Assembly (NCBI GenBank): GCA_947367285.1
Contig: CANBDB010000029.1
Span: 1 to 12,941, forward strand
DNA from: an uncultured Clostridia bacterium
GTDB taxonomy: Bacteria; Bacillota; Clostridia; Oscillospirales; CAG-272
DNA: 12,941 nt
Direction: 5' to 3'
Shown here: piece by piece, positions 1-8,537 of the stretch
How the letters are laid out: each line of letters begins with the position of its first letter
Numbering within the stretch: position 1 is the stretch's first letter
Translations under genes and position numbers: made by a program
Notes under the pieces: generated by a model
The model's input: the letters and a program-made list of their open reading frames with translations, nothing else
The model's database searches: none
Told to the model about the DNA's origin: nothing

Positions 1-30
1 ATTCAATATATCACTCACTTTTTTTCATTT

Positions 31-70
31 TTATAAAATAATTTGGCATTACGTAACGTAATGCCAAATT
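31..70 (-). terminator. Intrinsic terminator of the glycogen operon
   Basis: Positions 40-70 form an almost perfect inverted repeat: 15-nt arms at 40-54 and 56-70 around one central base, so a folded RNA would have about 13 bp and a 5-nt loop. On the minus strand it starts 2 nt after the stop codon of the GH13 gene and is followed by a short U-rich run (ATTTTAT), which is modest for an intrinsic terminator. No further gene is visible between it and the left edge, so it probably ends the glgC-GH13 transcript. The plus-strand exit is also fairly T-rich, so it might work in both directions. Confidence 0.75.
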
Positions 71-72
71 GT

Positions 73-1986
73 TTATATTCTTTTCATAATTCTTGCAGTA
101 TGTGGCTTGGTTGAAATAAAGTTTTCATAGCTCTCGTATGAAAGCATGTCGATCCACTTGCCGTCAAGCTTCACTTTATAGTTCTCATTACCGCCGTTTG
201 CAATAACTACAACGCGAGAGTCCTCTTTACTTCTCTCAAATACAAGAGTTGTTTCTCCGTGATCAAGAACACGGAAGTCTCCCCTATCAAAAGCCTTTTC
301 AATATTTCTGAGCTCACCCAGGCGCTTATAATGATCTATAAGCTTTTTCTCCTCGCGTCCCCAAGGATAAGTTCTTCTGCAGAAGGGATCGTGATAGCCC
401 TCAACGCCCGCCTCATCACCGTAATATACGGAAGGAATACCGTATACAGTATACTGAAGAATGGATGCAAGTTTAAGGCGTGCAATCGCTTTTTCCTTTT
501 CGTGAGGAGTCATTCTCATAACCGCGAGATGATCATTGGGCGCATCGGGTCGGTAATTGTCGCCAAGCACAGTAAGAATTCTCTCAGTATCGTGCGTACC
601 GAGGATGTTCATAAGAGAGTCACTAACGCATCTCGGATATGATGAATAAAGCTCCATCAACACGTTATAGAGCATTTCCGCTGAGCCGCAGGTTACAAAG
701 TCAATAATACCGTTACGAAGAGGATAGTTCATTACGCTGTCAAGCTGACGTCCGTGAAAATAATTTCTTCTCTTGCCGTAAGCACTCTTAACAGCAGCAT
801 TTTCCCAAACCTCGCCAATTATGATGCCCTCGCCGTCGGTATGCTTGTGAACACACTCGCGAAGTCCATACAAAAACTCGTCAGGAAGCTCATCGGCAAC
901 GTCAAGTCGCCAACCTCCAATGCCCATCTTTGTATATTTTTCAATAACACCGCCCTCGCCAACAAAATAATTGCGACACTCGGGGTTGTTTTGATTGAGC
1001 TTGGGCATAATGTCAATTCCCCACCAAGACTCATATTCGTCGGGATAGTTCTTAAAGGTATACCAATCGTGGTACTTAGAACCGTCATAGTTATATGCTC
1101 CCGCGGACAAGTATTTGGCATATTTATTGAAATACAAGCTATCGTCGCCCGTGTGATTGAAAACACCGTCGAGAATGATGCTAATTCCCTTTTCCTTTGC
1201 CTTATAGATGAGTGAACGAAGAGCAACCTCACCGCCGAACATCTCGTCAACGGTCATATAGTCACCCGTGTCATACTTATGGTTGGAATATGCCTTAAAA
1301 ATGGGGCTTAAGTAAATAACTTTTGTTCCAAGAGACTCAAGATAATCGAGTTTATCCTCAATACCCCTGAGATTTCCCCCAAAAAACATATTGTTAGCAA
1401 GCTTATCGCCCGGGTTTTTGACATATTGAGGCACTCCGTTATACCAGTCCTCGTTAATCACCATATCATCTCTACGATATGGCGCTATTTCACCCTTAGC
1501 AAAGCGGTCTACGAAAACGTGGTACATAATTCCCTTGCCAAACCATTCCTTTGGCTTGAAATATTCATCGTGAACGAGCAAGGAAAATTTTGATCCTGAA
1601 CTGTAGGTTAAGGAGAAATCGTAATTATTTATACTGCTTGTAAAAAGGGTTCTAAGTCCTCTCAAAAAGAGGAATTCATAGAAAAAAAGTGCAGGAACAG
1701 GACCGCAGAGGGTTCTGAGATTAAGCTCAACGCTATACTCCTCCCTGCCGGGCCAAAAGCTTGTAAGATTCATAGGAACGTCCCAATAATCCTCGCCATC
1801 GCGATTGATTCTGAGCACCATTCCCTGCACGCCCATACTAGTGGGAATGCTTATTCTAAATCTTATTTCTTTATCTACAGAAAATGCCCCGTAGTACGAG
1901 GCATTTTCCCAAGATCCATCAACTTTTACTTCTTTTATGAACTCAACGTTATTCGTTGAGGCATTGTTAGACAGTTGAGTAAACAT
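73..1986 (-). CDS. Cytoplasmic GH13 alpha-glucan hydrolase (alpha-amylase / neopullulanase-like)
   Basis: A 637-residue GH13 (alpha-amylase superfamily) enzyme, last gene of the glycogen operon. All four signature regions are present: DGVFNH (D273-H278), GWRLD with nucleophile D362, GEVWEN with acid/base E392, and LGTHDTER with the transition-state Asp at D466. The catalytic barrel spans roughly 150-560. About 145 residues in front resemble a beta-sandwich N-domain as in neopullulanases and cyclomaltodextrinases, and a small C-terminal beta domain follows (565-637). The N-terminus has no signal peptide, so it should act on internal glycogen or maltodextrins. The motifs are not those of a branching enzyme. 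It starts 5 nt after the glgP stop without a convincing Shine-Dalgarno; a GGAG lies about 17 nt upstream, inside glgP, so translation is probably coupled to glgP. Exact bond specificity (alpha-1,4, alpha-1,6 or both) cannot be read from the sequence. Confidence 0.93.
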   Translation of the reverse strand: MFTQLSNNASTNNVEFIKEVKVDGSWENASYYGAFSVDKEIRFRISIPTSMGVQGMVLRINRDGEDYWDVPMNLTSFWPGREEYSVELNLRTLCGPVPALFFYEFLFLRGLRTLFTSSINNYDFSLTYSSGSKFSLLVHDEYFKPKEWFGKGIMYHVFVDRFAKGEIAPYRRDDMVINEDWYNGVPQYVKNPGDKLANNMFFGGNLRGIEDKLDYLESLGTKVIYLSPIFKAYSNHKYDTGDYMTVDEMFGGEVALRSLIYKAKEKGISIILDGVFNHTGDDSLYFNKYAKYLSAGAYNYDGSKYHDWYTFKNYPDEYESWWGIDIMPKLNQNNPECRNYFVGEGGVIEKYTKMGIGGWRLDVADELPDEFLYGLRECVHKHTDGEGIIIGEVWENAAVKSAYGKRRNYFHGRQLDSVMNYPLRNGIIDFVTCGSAEMLYNVLMELYSSYPRCVSDSLMNILGTHDTERILTVLGDNYRPDAPNDHLAVMRMTPHEKEKAIARLKLASILQYTVYGIPSVYYGDEAGVEGYHDPFCRRTYPWGREEKKLIDHYKRLGELRNIEKAFDRGDFRVLDHGETTLVFERSKEDSRVVVIANGGNENYKVKLDGKWIDMLSYESYENFISTKPHTARIMKRI

Positions 1987-1991
1987 CTTAA

Positions 1992-4427
1992 TTAGTTCTT
2001 ATTCTCCGTGATTTTTCTAAGGTTCCAGAACTTCTGTGCATATTCTTCAATGCTTCTATCAGCTGCAAAGTAGCCGGAGGAAGCAATGTTCATAAGGGAC
2101 ATCTTGTTCCACCTTTCCTTGTTTGCGTAGTCCGCCATCATTCTATCGTGTGTTGTGCGGTAGGACTCAAAGTCTGCAAGGCACATGAAGGGGTCTGCTA
2201 CGCCCATACCTGTGAGAAGGTATCTTGAAATGTGAGCGAAGGACTGACCTGCAAATCCACGGTTGAGGCAATCAATAATCTTGCTGAGACGATTGTTGTT
2301 AGCATAGAACTCGTTGGAGTGGTAGCCTCTTGCCCAAATCTCCTCAACCTCTTTAGCTGTAAGACCAAAGATGTACATATTTTCCTTACCTGCAGCTGCA
2401 AGCATTTCAACGTTAGCACCGTCAAGAGTACCAATTGTAAGAGCACCGTTCATCATAAGCTTCATACAGCCAGTACCACTCGCTTCCTTACCTGCAAGGG
2501 AGATCTGCTCACTTACCTCAGCTGAAGGAATAAGAGCCTCAGCCATACTTACGTTATAGTCCTCAAGGAATACTACCTTGATCTTTTCTCTAACAATGGG
2601 ATCCTGATCGATCTCACGGCTGATGAAGCAAATGAGCTTGATAATTTCCTTAGCCATCTGGTAGCCGGGAGCAGCCTTAGCACCGAAAATAAATGTCTGA
2701 GGCTGAATGTCAAGATTGGGATTTTCCTTAATATCAATATAAAGATTGATGATGTTAAGCGCGTTAAGAAGCTGACGCTTGTACTCGTGGAGACGCTTGA
2801 TCTGAACGTCAAATACGGAGTGTGTGTCGAGAACCTTACCTGTCTTCTTGTAAAGAAGATCAGCAAATGCTTTCTTGTTATCGTGCTTAATGTCTCTAAC
2901 CTGCTGAAGAACTGCCTTATCATCAGCAAACTTGGCAAAGTTAGCAAGCTCCTCGGGGTTGTGTCTATAGCCTCTGCCAATGCAATCGTCAAGCAAGGAA
3001 GCAAGCTTGGGGTTGGAGTAGCAAAGCCATCTTCTATGTGCGATACCGTTAGTTACGTTATCGAATCTATTGGGATACATCTTATAGAAATCCTTGAATG
3101 TAGATTCCTTAAGAATATCGGAGTGAAGCTTGGATACACCGTTAATGGAGTGAGAACCGATAACGGAAAGGTTAGCCATTCTAACCTGGCCGTAGCCGAT
3201 TACGCTGAGGTTGGAAATCTTATCCCAGTTGCCGGGGAATACGTTCCAAGCGTCCTTACAGAATCTCTCGTTGATCTCTTTGATGATCTGGTGAATTCTG
3301 GGAAGCTTGAGCTGGAAGATATCCTCGTTCCATGTTTCAAGTGCCTCGGGCAATACTGTATGGTTGGTGTAAGAAACGATTTTCTGTACCATATCCCAAG
3401 ATTTTTCCCAAGAGAAGTGATAATCATCAAGGAATATTCTCATAAGCTCGGGGATACAAAGAGCGGGGTGTGTATCGTTGATGTGGATAGCAACCTTGTC
3501 AGCAAGATTGTCAATATTTCCGTAAACCGCTACGTGGTCGCGGATAATGCTCTGAATAGAAGCGGAAACAAGGAAATACTGCTGAGTAAGACGAAGGATC
3601 TTACCCTGTGTATGGTTGTCGGAAGGATAAAGAACCTTAGTAAGAATATCAGCATTTGTGCTTTCCTCAAGCGCTCTTGCATACTGACCCTGTGAGAAAA
3701 GGTTCATATTGAAGTTGTGAATATCTCTTGCCTTCCAAAGACGGAGCTGGGATACTGCCTGAGACTCAGCACCGGAGATCATCATATCGTAAGGAACTGC
3801 CTCGTATTCTTCACAGTTCTCATAGATAACTTCCATATGGTCCTCGCGCCATTCCTCGCGAACTCTACCGCCAAGGCGAACCTTAAATACGCGGTCAGTT
3901 CTGGGTGTAAGCCATACTTCACCACCGGGAAGCCATACGTCGGGAAGCTCGATCTGCATACCGTCAACGATCATCTGCTTGAACAAACCGTACTCATAGC
4001 AAAGCGAGAATCCTGTTGCAGGATAATCGAGAGATGAGAGAGAGTCCATAAAGCAAGCTGCAAGACGGCCAAGACCACCGTTTCCAAGTCCTGCATCGGG
4101 CTCGCATTCATAAAGATCGTCAAGGTCAAAACCGAATTCCTTGAGGGAAGCTCTATAATTCTCGTCAAGTCCTAAATTGCAAAGATTTGTTTTGAGAGAT
4201 CTGCCAAGCAAGAATTCCATGCACATATAGTACACTCTTTTACCGCCTTCTGCGTTTACTTGCTTCTTATATTCTCCTCTTTTAGCTGTGAGAATATCCT
4301 TAACAGTCATGGCAGCTGCCTTATACATCTGCTCTCTCGTTGCTTCTGCAGGTGTACAACCGAAATATCTGGCAAGCTTGCCTTGTAAATTTTCTGTGAT
4401 TTCGTTCACTGTGGGTTGGTAATTCAT
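1992..4427 (-). CDS. glgP: Glycogen/maltodextrin phosphorylase
   Basis: An 811-residue GT35 alpha-glucan phosphorylase, the normal length for the family. It releases glucose-1-phosphate from the non-reducing ends of alpha-1,4-glucan using inorganic phosphate and PLP. Visible landmarks are the glycine-rich EPDAGLGNGGLGRL segment (109-121), TNHTVLPEALE (354-364), QIKRLHEYKRQ (542-552) and the PLP site, where K656 lies in EASGTGCMK. The residue before M655 is Cys, where E. coli MalP and many relatives have Asn (GTGNMK). The start is supported by GGAGG about 6 nt upstream of the ATG. It lies 39 nt after glgA and 5 nt before the GH13 gene in the same operon. No N-terminal regulatory phosphorylation extension like that of the muscle enzyme is apparent. 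Confidence 0.97.
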   Translation of the reverse strand: MNYQPTVNEITENLQGKLARYFGCTPAEATREQMYKAAAMTVKDILTAKRGEYKKQVNAEGGKRVYYMCMEFLLGRSLKTNLCNLGLDENYRASLKEFGFDLDDLYECEPDAGLGNGGLGRLAACFMDSLSSLDYPATGFSLCYEYGLFKQMIVDGMQIELPDVWLPGGEVWLTPRTDRVFKVRLGGRVREEWREDHMEVIYENCEEYEAVPYDMMISGAESQAVSQLRLWKARDIHNFNMNLFSQGQYARALEESTNADILTKVLYPSDNHTQGKILRLTQQYFLVSASIQSIIRDHVAVYGNIDNLADKVAIHINDTHPALCIPELMRIFLDDYHFSWEKSWDMVQKIVSYTNHTVLPEALETWNEDIFQLKLPRIHQIIKEINERFCKDAWNVFPGNWDKISNLSVIGYGQVRMANLSVIGSHSINGVSKLHSDILKESTFKDFYKMYPNRFDNVTNGIAHRRWLCYSNPKLASLLDDCIGRGYRHNPEELANFAKFADDKAVLQQVRDIKHDNKKAFADLLYKKTGKVLDTHSVFDVQIKRLHEYKRQLLNALNIINLYIDIKENPNLDIQPQTFIFGAKAAPGYQMAKEIIKLICFISREIDQDPIVREKIKVVFLEDYNVSMAEALIPSAEVSEQISLAGKEASGTGCMKLMMNGALTIGTLDGANVEMLAAAGKENMYIFGLTAKEVEEIWARGYHSNEFYANNNRLSKIIDCLNRGFAGQSFAHISRYLLTGMGVADPFMCLADFESYRTTHDRMMADYANKERWNKMSLMNIASSGYFAADRSIEEYAQKFWNLRKITENKN

Positions 4428-4466
4428 GTGTCCTCCAAAAATAAATAGGTATTTGCGATTTTCGCT

Positions 4467-5900
4467 TTACATTCTTTCGTAAAGCATGTAGTACTTTCTT
4501 GCGGAAGTTCCCCAAGAGAAGTCCGTATCCATAATCTTCTTCATGAAGAGAGGATACAATTCGTTGTTATGATAAAGCTCGATAGCCGCATTTGTGCGCT
4601 CATAAAGCTCTTCAGACGAATAATTAGCAAAGGTAAATCCGTTGCCGAGGATTGTTCCGTTAAGCAACCAATAACCCTTGATTGAGTCGTAGAGACCGCC
4701 CGTTTCTCTAACTACGGGAATAGCACCGTAGCGGGAAGCGATCATTTGTGAAAGACCGCAGGGCTCGCTCTTAGACGGCATGAGGAAAATATCCGCAGCC
4801 GCGTAAATGCACTTTGAAAGATCTCTATCGTACAGCATGAGAGCACGAACCTTGTCGTGTCTGCATCTTTCAAGATCCACAAAGAAGCTTTCGTACTGTG
4901 CCTCACCCTTGCCGAGTATCACAAGTTGAATGTCGTGATTGTCAACGAGGCGGTAAGCAACGTCACGGACGAGGTCAAGTCCCTTGTGGGAAGCAAGACG
5001 GGATACGATAGCAACGAGCGGAACGTCCTCTCTTACGGGGAGACCCAAGCTCTTTTGAAGCTCGGTTTTGTTAATTCTCTTCTTTTGAATATCACCGGAC
5101 GCATAGTTCTGATATATTGCATAATCGGACTCGGGATTATAGTAATCGTAGTCGATACCGTTCAAAATACCAGTAAGCTTGTGCGCGTTCTTTTCAAGTA
5201 TGGGCGCAAGTCCGTGAGCATATTCATTGCTTCTGATTTCCTCGGCATATCTTGGGCTAACCGTGGTAACCACATTTGCCATCTCAATAGCGCATTTCAT
5301 AAGGTTGATACAACCGTTGTAGTCAAGGTAATCGGAATGACCGAAGCCAAATACGAAACCTACAACACTATTGGGGAACTGTCCCTGATATTCTATATTG
5401 TGGATAGTGAAAACTGTTTTAATATTTTGATATTCTCTTCTCCAACGGTACTCAAAATTGAGGTATGTAATGGAGAGAGCCGCCTGCCAATCGTGAGCAT
5501 GGAGCACGTCGGGATAGAATCCGATAACTCCGAGCATCTCAACAGCAGCTTTGCAGAAGAATGCATATCTTTCAGCCTCGTCACCGTAGCCGTAAAGAGC
5601 ACCCCTCTTGAAATAATATTCGTTATCGATAAAATAGTACGTAACGCCGTCCTTAACAAGACTGTGAATTCCGCAGTAAAGATTTCTCCATGAGAGCTGA
5701 AGCGTGAAAACCGCCTCCTGCTTCATCTGATTTCTCCACTCGGGCTTAATAGCATCGTAAAGAGGCATAACCACTCTTACGTCGATATCGTCGCCATGTT
5801 CTCTTTTAAGCGCTGCAGGTAATGAACCGAGCACGTCCCCAAGACCGCCCGTTGCCGCAAACGGCATTACCTCTGCGCCGACAAATAATATTTTTCTCAT
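4467..5900 (-). CDS. glgA: Glycogen synthase (ADP-glucose, GT5)
   Basis: A 477-residue GT5 glycogen synthase that transfers glucose from ADP-glucose to a growing alpha-1,4-glucan. It has the two-domain GT-B layout: N-domain with HAHDWQ (134-139) and TIHNIEYQG (165-173), C-domain starting near NGID (247-250), the phosphate-binding segment SRLASHKG (R301, K306), and the SEPCGLSQ loop (E379) followed by the RETGGL turn. The oddity is the nucleotide-binding loop near the N-terminus: it reads FAATGGLGDV, so Ala16 sits where E. coli GlgA has Lys15 of KTGGL, a residue implicated in ADP-glucose binding. AAGGAG lies 8 nt upstream of the ATG. It follows glgD after 47 nt and precedes glgP after 39 nt. 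Overall conservation argues for an active enzyme, but substrate affinity may differ. Confidence 0.95.
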   Translation of the reverse strand: MRKILFVGAEVMPFAATGGLGDVLGSLPAALKREHGDDIDVRVVMPLYDAIKPEWRNQMKQEAVFTLQLSWRNLYCGIHSLVKDGVTYYFIDNEYYFKRGALYGYGDEAERYAFFCKAAVEMLGVIGFYPDVLHAHDWQAALSITYLNFEYRWRREYQNIKTVFTIHNIEYQGQFPNSVVGFVFGFGHSDYLDYNGCINLMKCAIEMANVVTTVSPRYAEEIRSNEYAHGLAPILEKNAHKLTGILNGIDYDYYNPESDYAIYQNYASGDIQKKRINKTELQKSLGLPVREDVPLVAIVSRLASHKGLDLVRDVAYRLVDNHDIQLVILGKGEAQYESFFVDLERCRHDKVRALMLYDRDLSKCIYAAADIFLMPSKSEPCGLSQMIASRYGAIPVVRETGGLYDSIKGYWLLNGTILGNGFTFANYSSEELYERTNAAIELYHNNELYPLFMKKIMDTDFSWGTSARKYYMLYERM

Positions 5901-5947
5901 ACTGTAATCTCCTTAAAATCAAGTAAAATTTTATAGGGATCGCTATA

Positions 5948-7084
5948 TTAAACCGTAGTACCCTTTCCAATATAGAAAGGAAGTGTTTCGTGACCGGAAA
6001 GCATCTTTCCGTTCTTGATAGTAACGTCCTTATCGGTAACTACGCAGTTAAGGTAAACGTCCTCACCGGTGTACGTGTCCTGCATAAGAATGCAGTTCTT
6101 AACAACGGTTCCCTTGCCCACCTTAACTCCTCTAAAGAGGATGGAGTTTTCAACAACACCGTCGATAACGCAGCCGTCAGCGATGATGGAGTTGGTAACC
6201 TTAGCATTTTCGGTATATCTTGTGGGTGCGGAGTTTCTAACCTTGGTGTAAACAGGTCTATTCTTAACGTGGAATACAAGACGTCTCTTTTGAGAGTCGA
6301 GCATCTTCATATTGCAGAAGAAGTATTTTTGCATAGAGTCGATGTAGTTGAAGTATCCGTCGTATTCAAACGCGAAGAAACGGTGCTTACCAAGATTTCT
6401 GATGATAACGTCCCTTGAGAAGCTATCGTATCCTCTTGCCTCAGCCTCATTGATGAGGTTAAGGAGATAGGAGCGCTTAACGATCATCATATTTGTATTG
6501 ATGTGAAGCTCGCCAACCTGTCTGTCATAAGCGGCATAGTCAATGATCTCTCCGTTCTCGTTATAGTCAACTACTCTGATGTACTTATCCAAGGGGAATT
6601 TGAGCTCGCGAGTATCAACGAGCTTTGTGATAACCGTGATATCGGCATTGTTTGCGATATGGTTGTCAAGAGCATCGGAAAAATCTATATTGCAAATCAT
6701 ATTGCAATCGGAAATGATGATGTGGTCAGCTCCGCAGTTTTCAACGAAGTTCTTAACGCCTACAAGCGCCTCAAGACGTGTTGTATAGAGCTTGTCACCG
6801 CCGCGTGTTGCACTTGTAATAAAGGGGGGCAAAATTCTGATACCACCTGAACGGCGCGCAAGGTCCCAGTCCTTACCTGTACCGATATGGTCAAGAAGGG
6901 ACTGATAATTATTGTGAGTAATAAGTCCAACGGTTGTGATGTCCGAATTCACCATATTGGAAAGAGCGAAGTCGATAAGGCGGTATCTTCCACCAAAGGG
7001 AATGCTCGCCATCGTACGGGGCTTAGTGAGTTCGGGAATGGATGCGTCGTGAATATTTGAAAAAATAAGTCCAGCTGCTTTCAT
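5948..7084 (-). CDS. glgD: ADP-glucose pyrophosphorylase, GlgD-type subunit
   Basis: A 378-residue member of the nucleotidyltransferase plus left-handed beta-helix family, of the GlgD type found beside GlgC in Bacillota. The N-terminus (AAGLIFSN, then SIPFGGRYRLIDFALSN) matches the fold, but the GGxGxRL nucleotide loop of catalytic GlgC proteins is absent, and the catalytic SGDH segment is replaced by SDCN (125-128). In Bacillus and clostridial systems such subunits have little activity alone and act with GlgC in a mixed tetramer. Residues from about 285 show hexapeptide-like repeats of the C-terminal beta-helix. The start has GAGG 7 nt upstream, beginning at the last base of the glgC stop codon region, with a 12-nt gap from glgC, so the two subunits are almost certainly co-translated. 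Confidence 0.95.
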   Translation of the reverse strand: MKAAGLIFSNIHDASIPELTKPRTMASIPFGGRYRLIDFALSNMVNSDITTVGLITHNNYQSLLDHIGTGKDWDLARRSGGIRILPPFITSATRGGDKLYTTRLEALVGVKNFVENCGADHIIISDCNMICNIDFSDALDNHIANNADITVITKLVDTRELKFPLDKYIRVVDYNENGEIIDYAAYDRQVGELHINTNMMIVKRSYLLNLINEAEARGYDSFSRDVIIRNLGKHRFFAFEYDGYFNYIDSMQKYFFCNMKMLDSQKRRLVFHVKNRPVYTKVRNSAPTRYTENAKVTNSIIADGCVIDGVVENSILFRGVKVGKGTVVKNCILMQDTYTGEDVYLNCVVTDKDVTIKNGKMLSGHETLPFYIGKGTTV

Positions 7085-7096
7085 ATCATCACCTCA

Positions 7097-8278
7097 TTAT
7101 TCAGAATAAATCATCTGGTTGTCAGCGATTACCTCGCCGTCACCAACGGTATTGTCTGCGCCGATTACGGTAATACCCTCAGCTTCACTTCTGGGTTTAC
7201 CTACTTTTGCATTCTTGCCAACGGTAACGTCGGAGTCAAGAATTGAATAGTCAACAGTAGCTCCCTCTCCAACGCATACGTGATGCATAAGCACGGAGTC
7301 ACGAACAACTGCGCCCTTTTCAACGATAACACCGTATCCAAGAACGGAGTTTATAACTGTTCCGTGAATTTCACAACCCTCGGTGATTGAGGAATTTTCA
7401 ATTACTGCATCCTCGCCTACGTACTGAGGAGCTTCATTTTCGTGACGTGAGAAAATTCTTGTGTTGTCATCAAATGCAAGATTGGGCTTTTCTCCAAGGA
7501 GGTCCATATTTGCCTCCCAAAGAGAAGCGATTGTTCCAACGTCCTTCCAATATCCCTCAAAGCCGTATGCAAACATCTTTTCACCGTTTGCAAGCATTGC
7601 GGGAATGATATTCTTACCGAAGTCATTGCTGGAGTCGGGATTAGCCTCATCTTCAATGAGATATTTATAAAGCTTTTCTGCCGTGAAGATATAGATACCC
7701 ATGGAAGCAAGATTGCTATCGGGGTTCTTGGGCTTCTCGGAGAATTTATAAATCGAATTATCGGGATTAACGCTCATAATACCAAAGCGGCTTGCCTCTT
7801 CCATAGGAACCTGAAGAACTGCTATTGTACAGTCCGCGCCGTTTTGCTTGTGGTATTCAAGCATCTTGTTATAATCCATTGTATAGATATGGTCACCGGA
7901 GAGAATCAAAACGTATTCAGCCTGATATCTCTTGATGAACTCAAGGTTCTGAAAAATTGCATTAGCAGTTCCCTTATACCAGTCGGAGCCCTTAAAGCCC
8001 TGGTAGGGTGGGAGAATGGAAACACCGCCAAAGGTTCTGTCAAGATCCCAAGGAAGTCCGTTTCCTATGTATTCATTAAGCACGAGGGGTTGATACTGTG
8101 TGAGCACACCTACGGTGTCCACACCGGAATTGATACAGTTTGAAAGCGGAAAGTCAATGATTCTGAACTTTCCTCCAAATGAAACTGCGGGTTTAGCTGT
8201 TTTCTTGGTGAGTGCGTAAAGTCTTGAGCCCTGTCCGCCTGCGAGGAGCATTGCGACACATTCTTTTTTCTTAAACAT
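7097..8278 (-). CDS. glgC: ADP-glucose pyrophosphorylase, catalytic subunit
   Basis: A 393-residue glucose-1-phosphate adenylyltransferase, which makes ADP-glucose from ATP and glucose-1-phosphate, the committed step of bacterial glycogen synthesis. Motifs in order are AGGQGSRL (13-20), [15 protein letters not shown] (29-43), the catalytic [10 protein letters not shown] (127-136, D129), the sugar-phosphate segment FSEKPK (179-184), YWKDVGT (243-249), and C-terminal hexapeptide repeats of a left-handed beta-helix (about 280-370). I chose the ATG at 8276-8278 over the in-frame ATG at 8354-8356: it has GGGAG 9 nt upstream, the protein begins right at the family N-terminus, and the longer version would start upstream of the promoter's -10 box. 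First gene of the glgC-glgD-glgA-glgP-GH13 operon. Confidence 0.96.
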   Translation of the reverse strand: MFKKKECVAMLLAGGQGSRLYALTKKTAKPAVSFGGKFRIIDFPLSNCINSGVDTVGVLTQYQPLVLNEYIGNGLPWDLDRTFGGVSILPPYQGFKGSDWYKGTANAIFQNLEFIKRYQAEYVLILSGDHIYTMDYNKMLEYHKQNGADCTIAVLQVPMEEASRFGIMSVNPDNSIYKFSEKPKNPDSNLASMGIYIFTAEKLYKYLIEDEANPDSSNDFGKNIIPAMLANGEKMFAYGFEGYWKDVGTIASLWEANMDLLGEKPNLAFDDNTRIFSRHENEAPQYVGEDAVIENSSITEGCEIHGTVINSVLGYGVIVEKGAVVRDSVLMHHVCVGEGATVDYSILDSDVTVGKNAKVGKPRSEAEGITVIGADNTVGDGEVIADNQMIYSE

Positions 8279-8335
8279 ATCAAGAATCTCCCTTCGTTTT
8301 CTATATACTATTATAAGGCATAGCCATACATTGTT

Positions 8336-8364
8336 ATTATAGTACGAATCGTGCAATTTTTCAA
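8336..8364 (-). promoter_or_regulatory. SigA-type promoter of the glycogen operon
   Basis: Read on the minus strand, TTGAAA (8364-8359), a 17-nt spacer and TATAAT (8341-8336) give 11 of 12 consensus bases. Transcription would start near 8329, leaving a leader of about 50 nt before glgC. A second TATAAT at 8315-8310, paired with a weak ATAACA at 16 nt, might be a secondary start. Four A-tracts lie just upstream of and across the -35 box (8394-8390, 8383-8377, 8373-8368, 8361-8357). No clear CcpA (cre) site was seen. Confidence 0.8.
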
Positions 8365-8478
8365 GTGTTTTTTCAATTTTTTTGCCTAATTTTTACCTTT
8401 TTGTTGATATTTCACAAAACCTTTCTCAAAGCTCCCCTTTTATCGACCTCCAAAAGCGATTTTTTCGTCTTTTGTGCC

Positions 8479-8507
8479 TTGACAGAAATTTATTTCTTTG
8501 TTATAAT
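8479..8507 (+). promoter_or_regulatory. Perfect-consensus SigA promoter upstream of holB
   Basis: TTGACA (8479-8484), exactly 17 nt, then TATAAT (8502-8507): all twelve bases match the vegetative sigma-factor consensus. Transcription would start near 8513-8515, giving a leader of about 24 nt before the holB ATG, with the ribosome site inside it. It faces away from the glycogen promoter, with about 115 bp of T-rich DNA between the two -35 boxes. Confidence 0.88.
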
Positions 8508-8537
8508 AACTGTGTATGATTGATAAGGAGGTGCGAT

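Noticed and set aside
40..70. The 31-nt inverted repeat as a mobile-element end or site-specific recombination site
   Set aside because: Its place 2 nt after the last stop codon of the operon and the U-rich run after it on that strand are explained by a terminator; no direct repeat or transposase lies nearby.
2787..3695. A 302-codon open frame on the plus strand
   Set aside because: It lies wholly antisense to glgP, has no plausible ribosome site or recognisable domain, and arises from the biased codon use of the opposite strand.
4857..5693. A 278-codon open frame on the plus strand
   Set aside because: Antisense to glgA, which has clear GT5 motifs throughout; the predicted protein resembles nothing known and has no promoter or ribosome site.
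8276..8356. A 26-residue N-terminal extension of GlgC
   Set aside because: It would begin upstream of the -10 box, so the mapped promoter could not transcribe it, and GlgC proteins begin at the internal Met, which has a good ribosome site.
8330..8365. A CcpA cre site over the glgC promoter
   Set aside because: The palindrome there does not fit the TGNAANCGNTNNCA pattern.
8401..8460. GGAGG-like sequence on the minus strand in the divergent control region, as a leader peptide
   Set aside because: No ATG follows at a sensible distance; the only nearby frame (TTG start) is about five codons.
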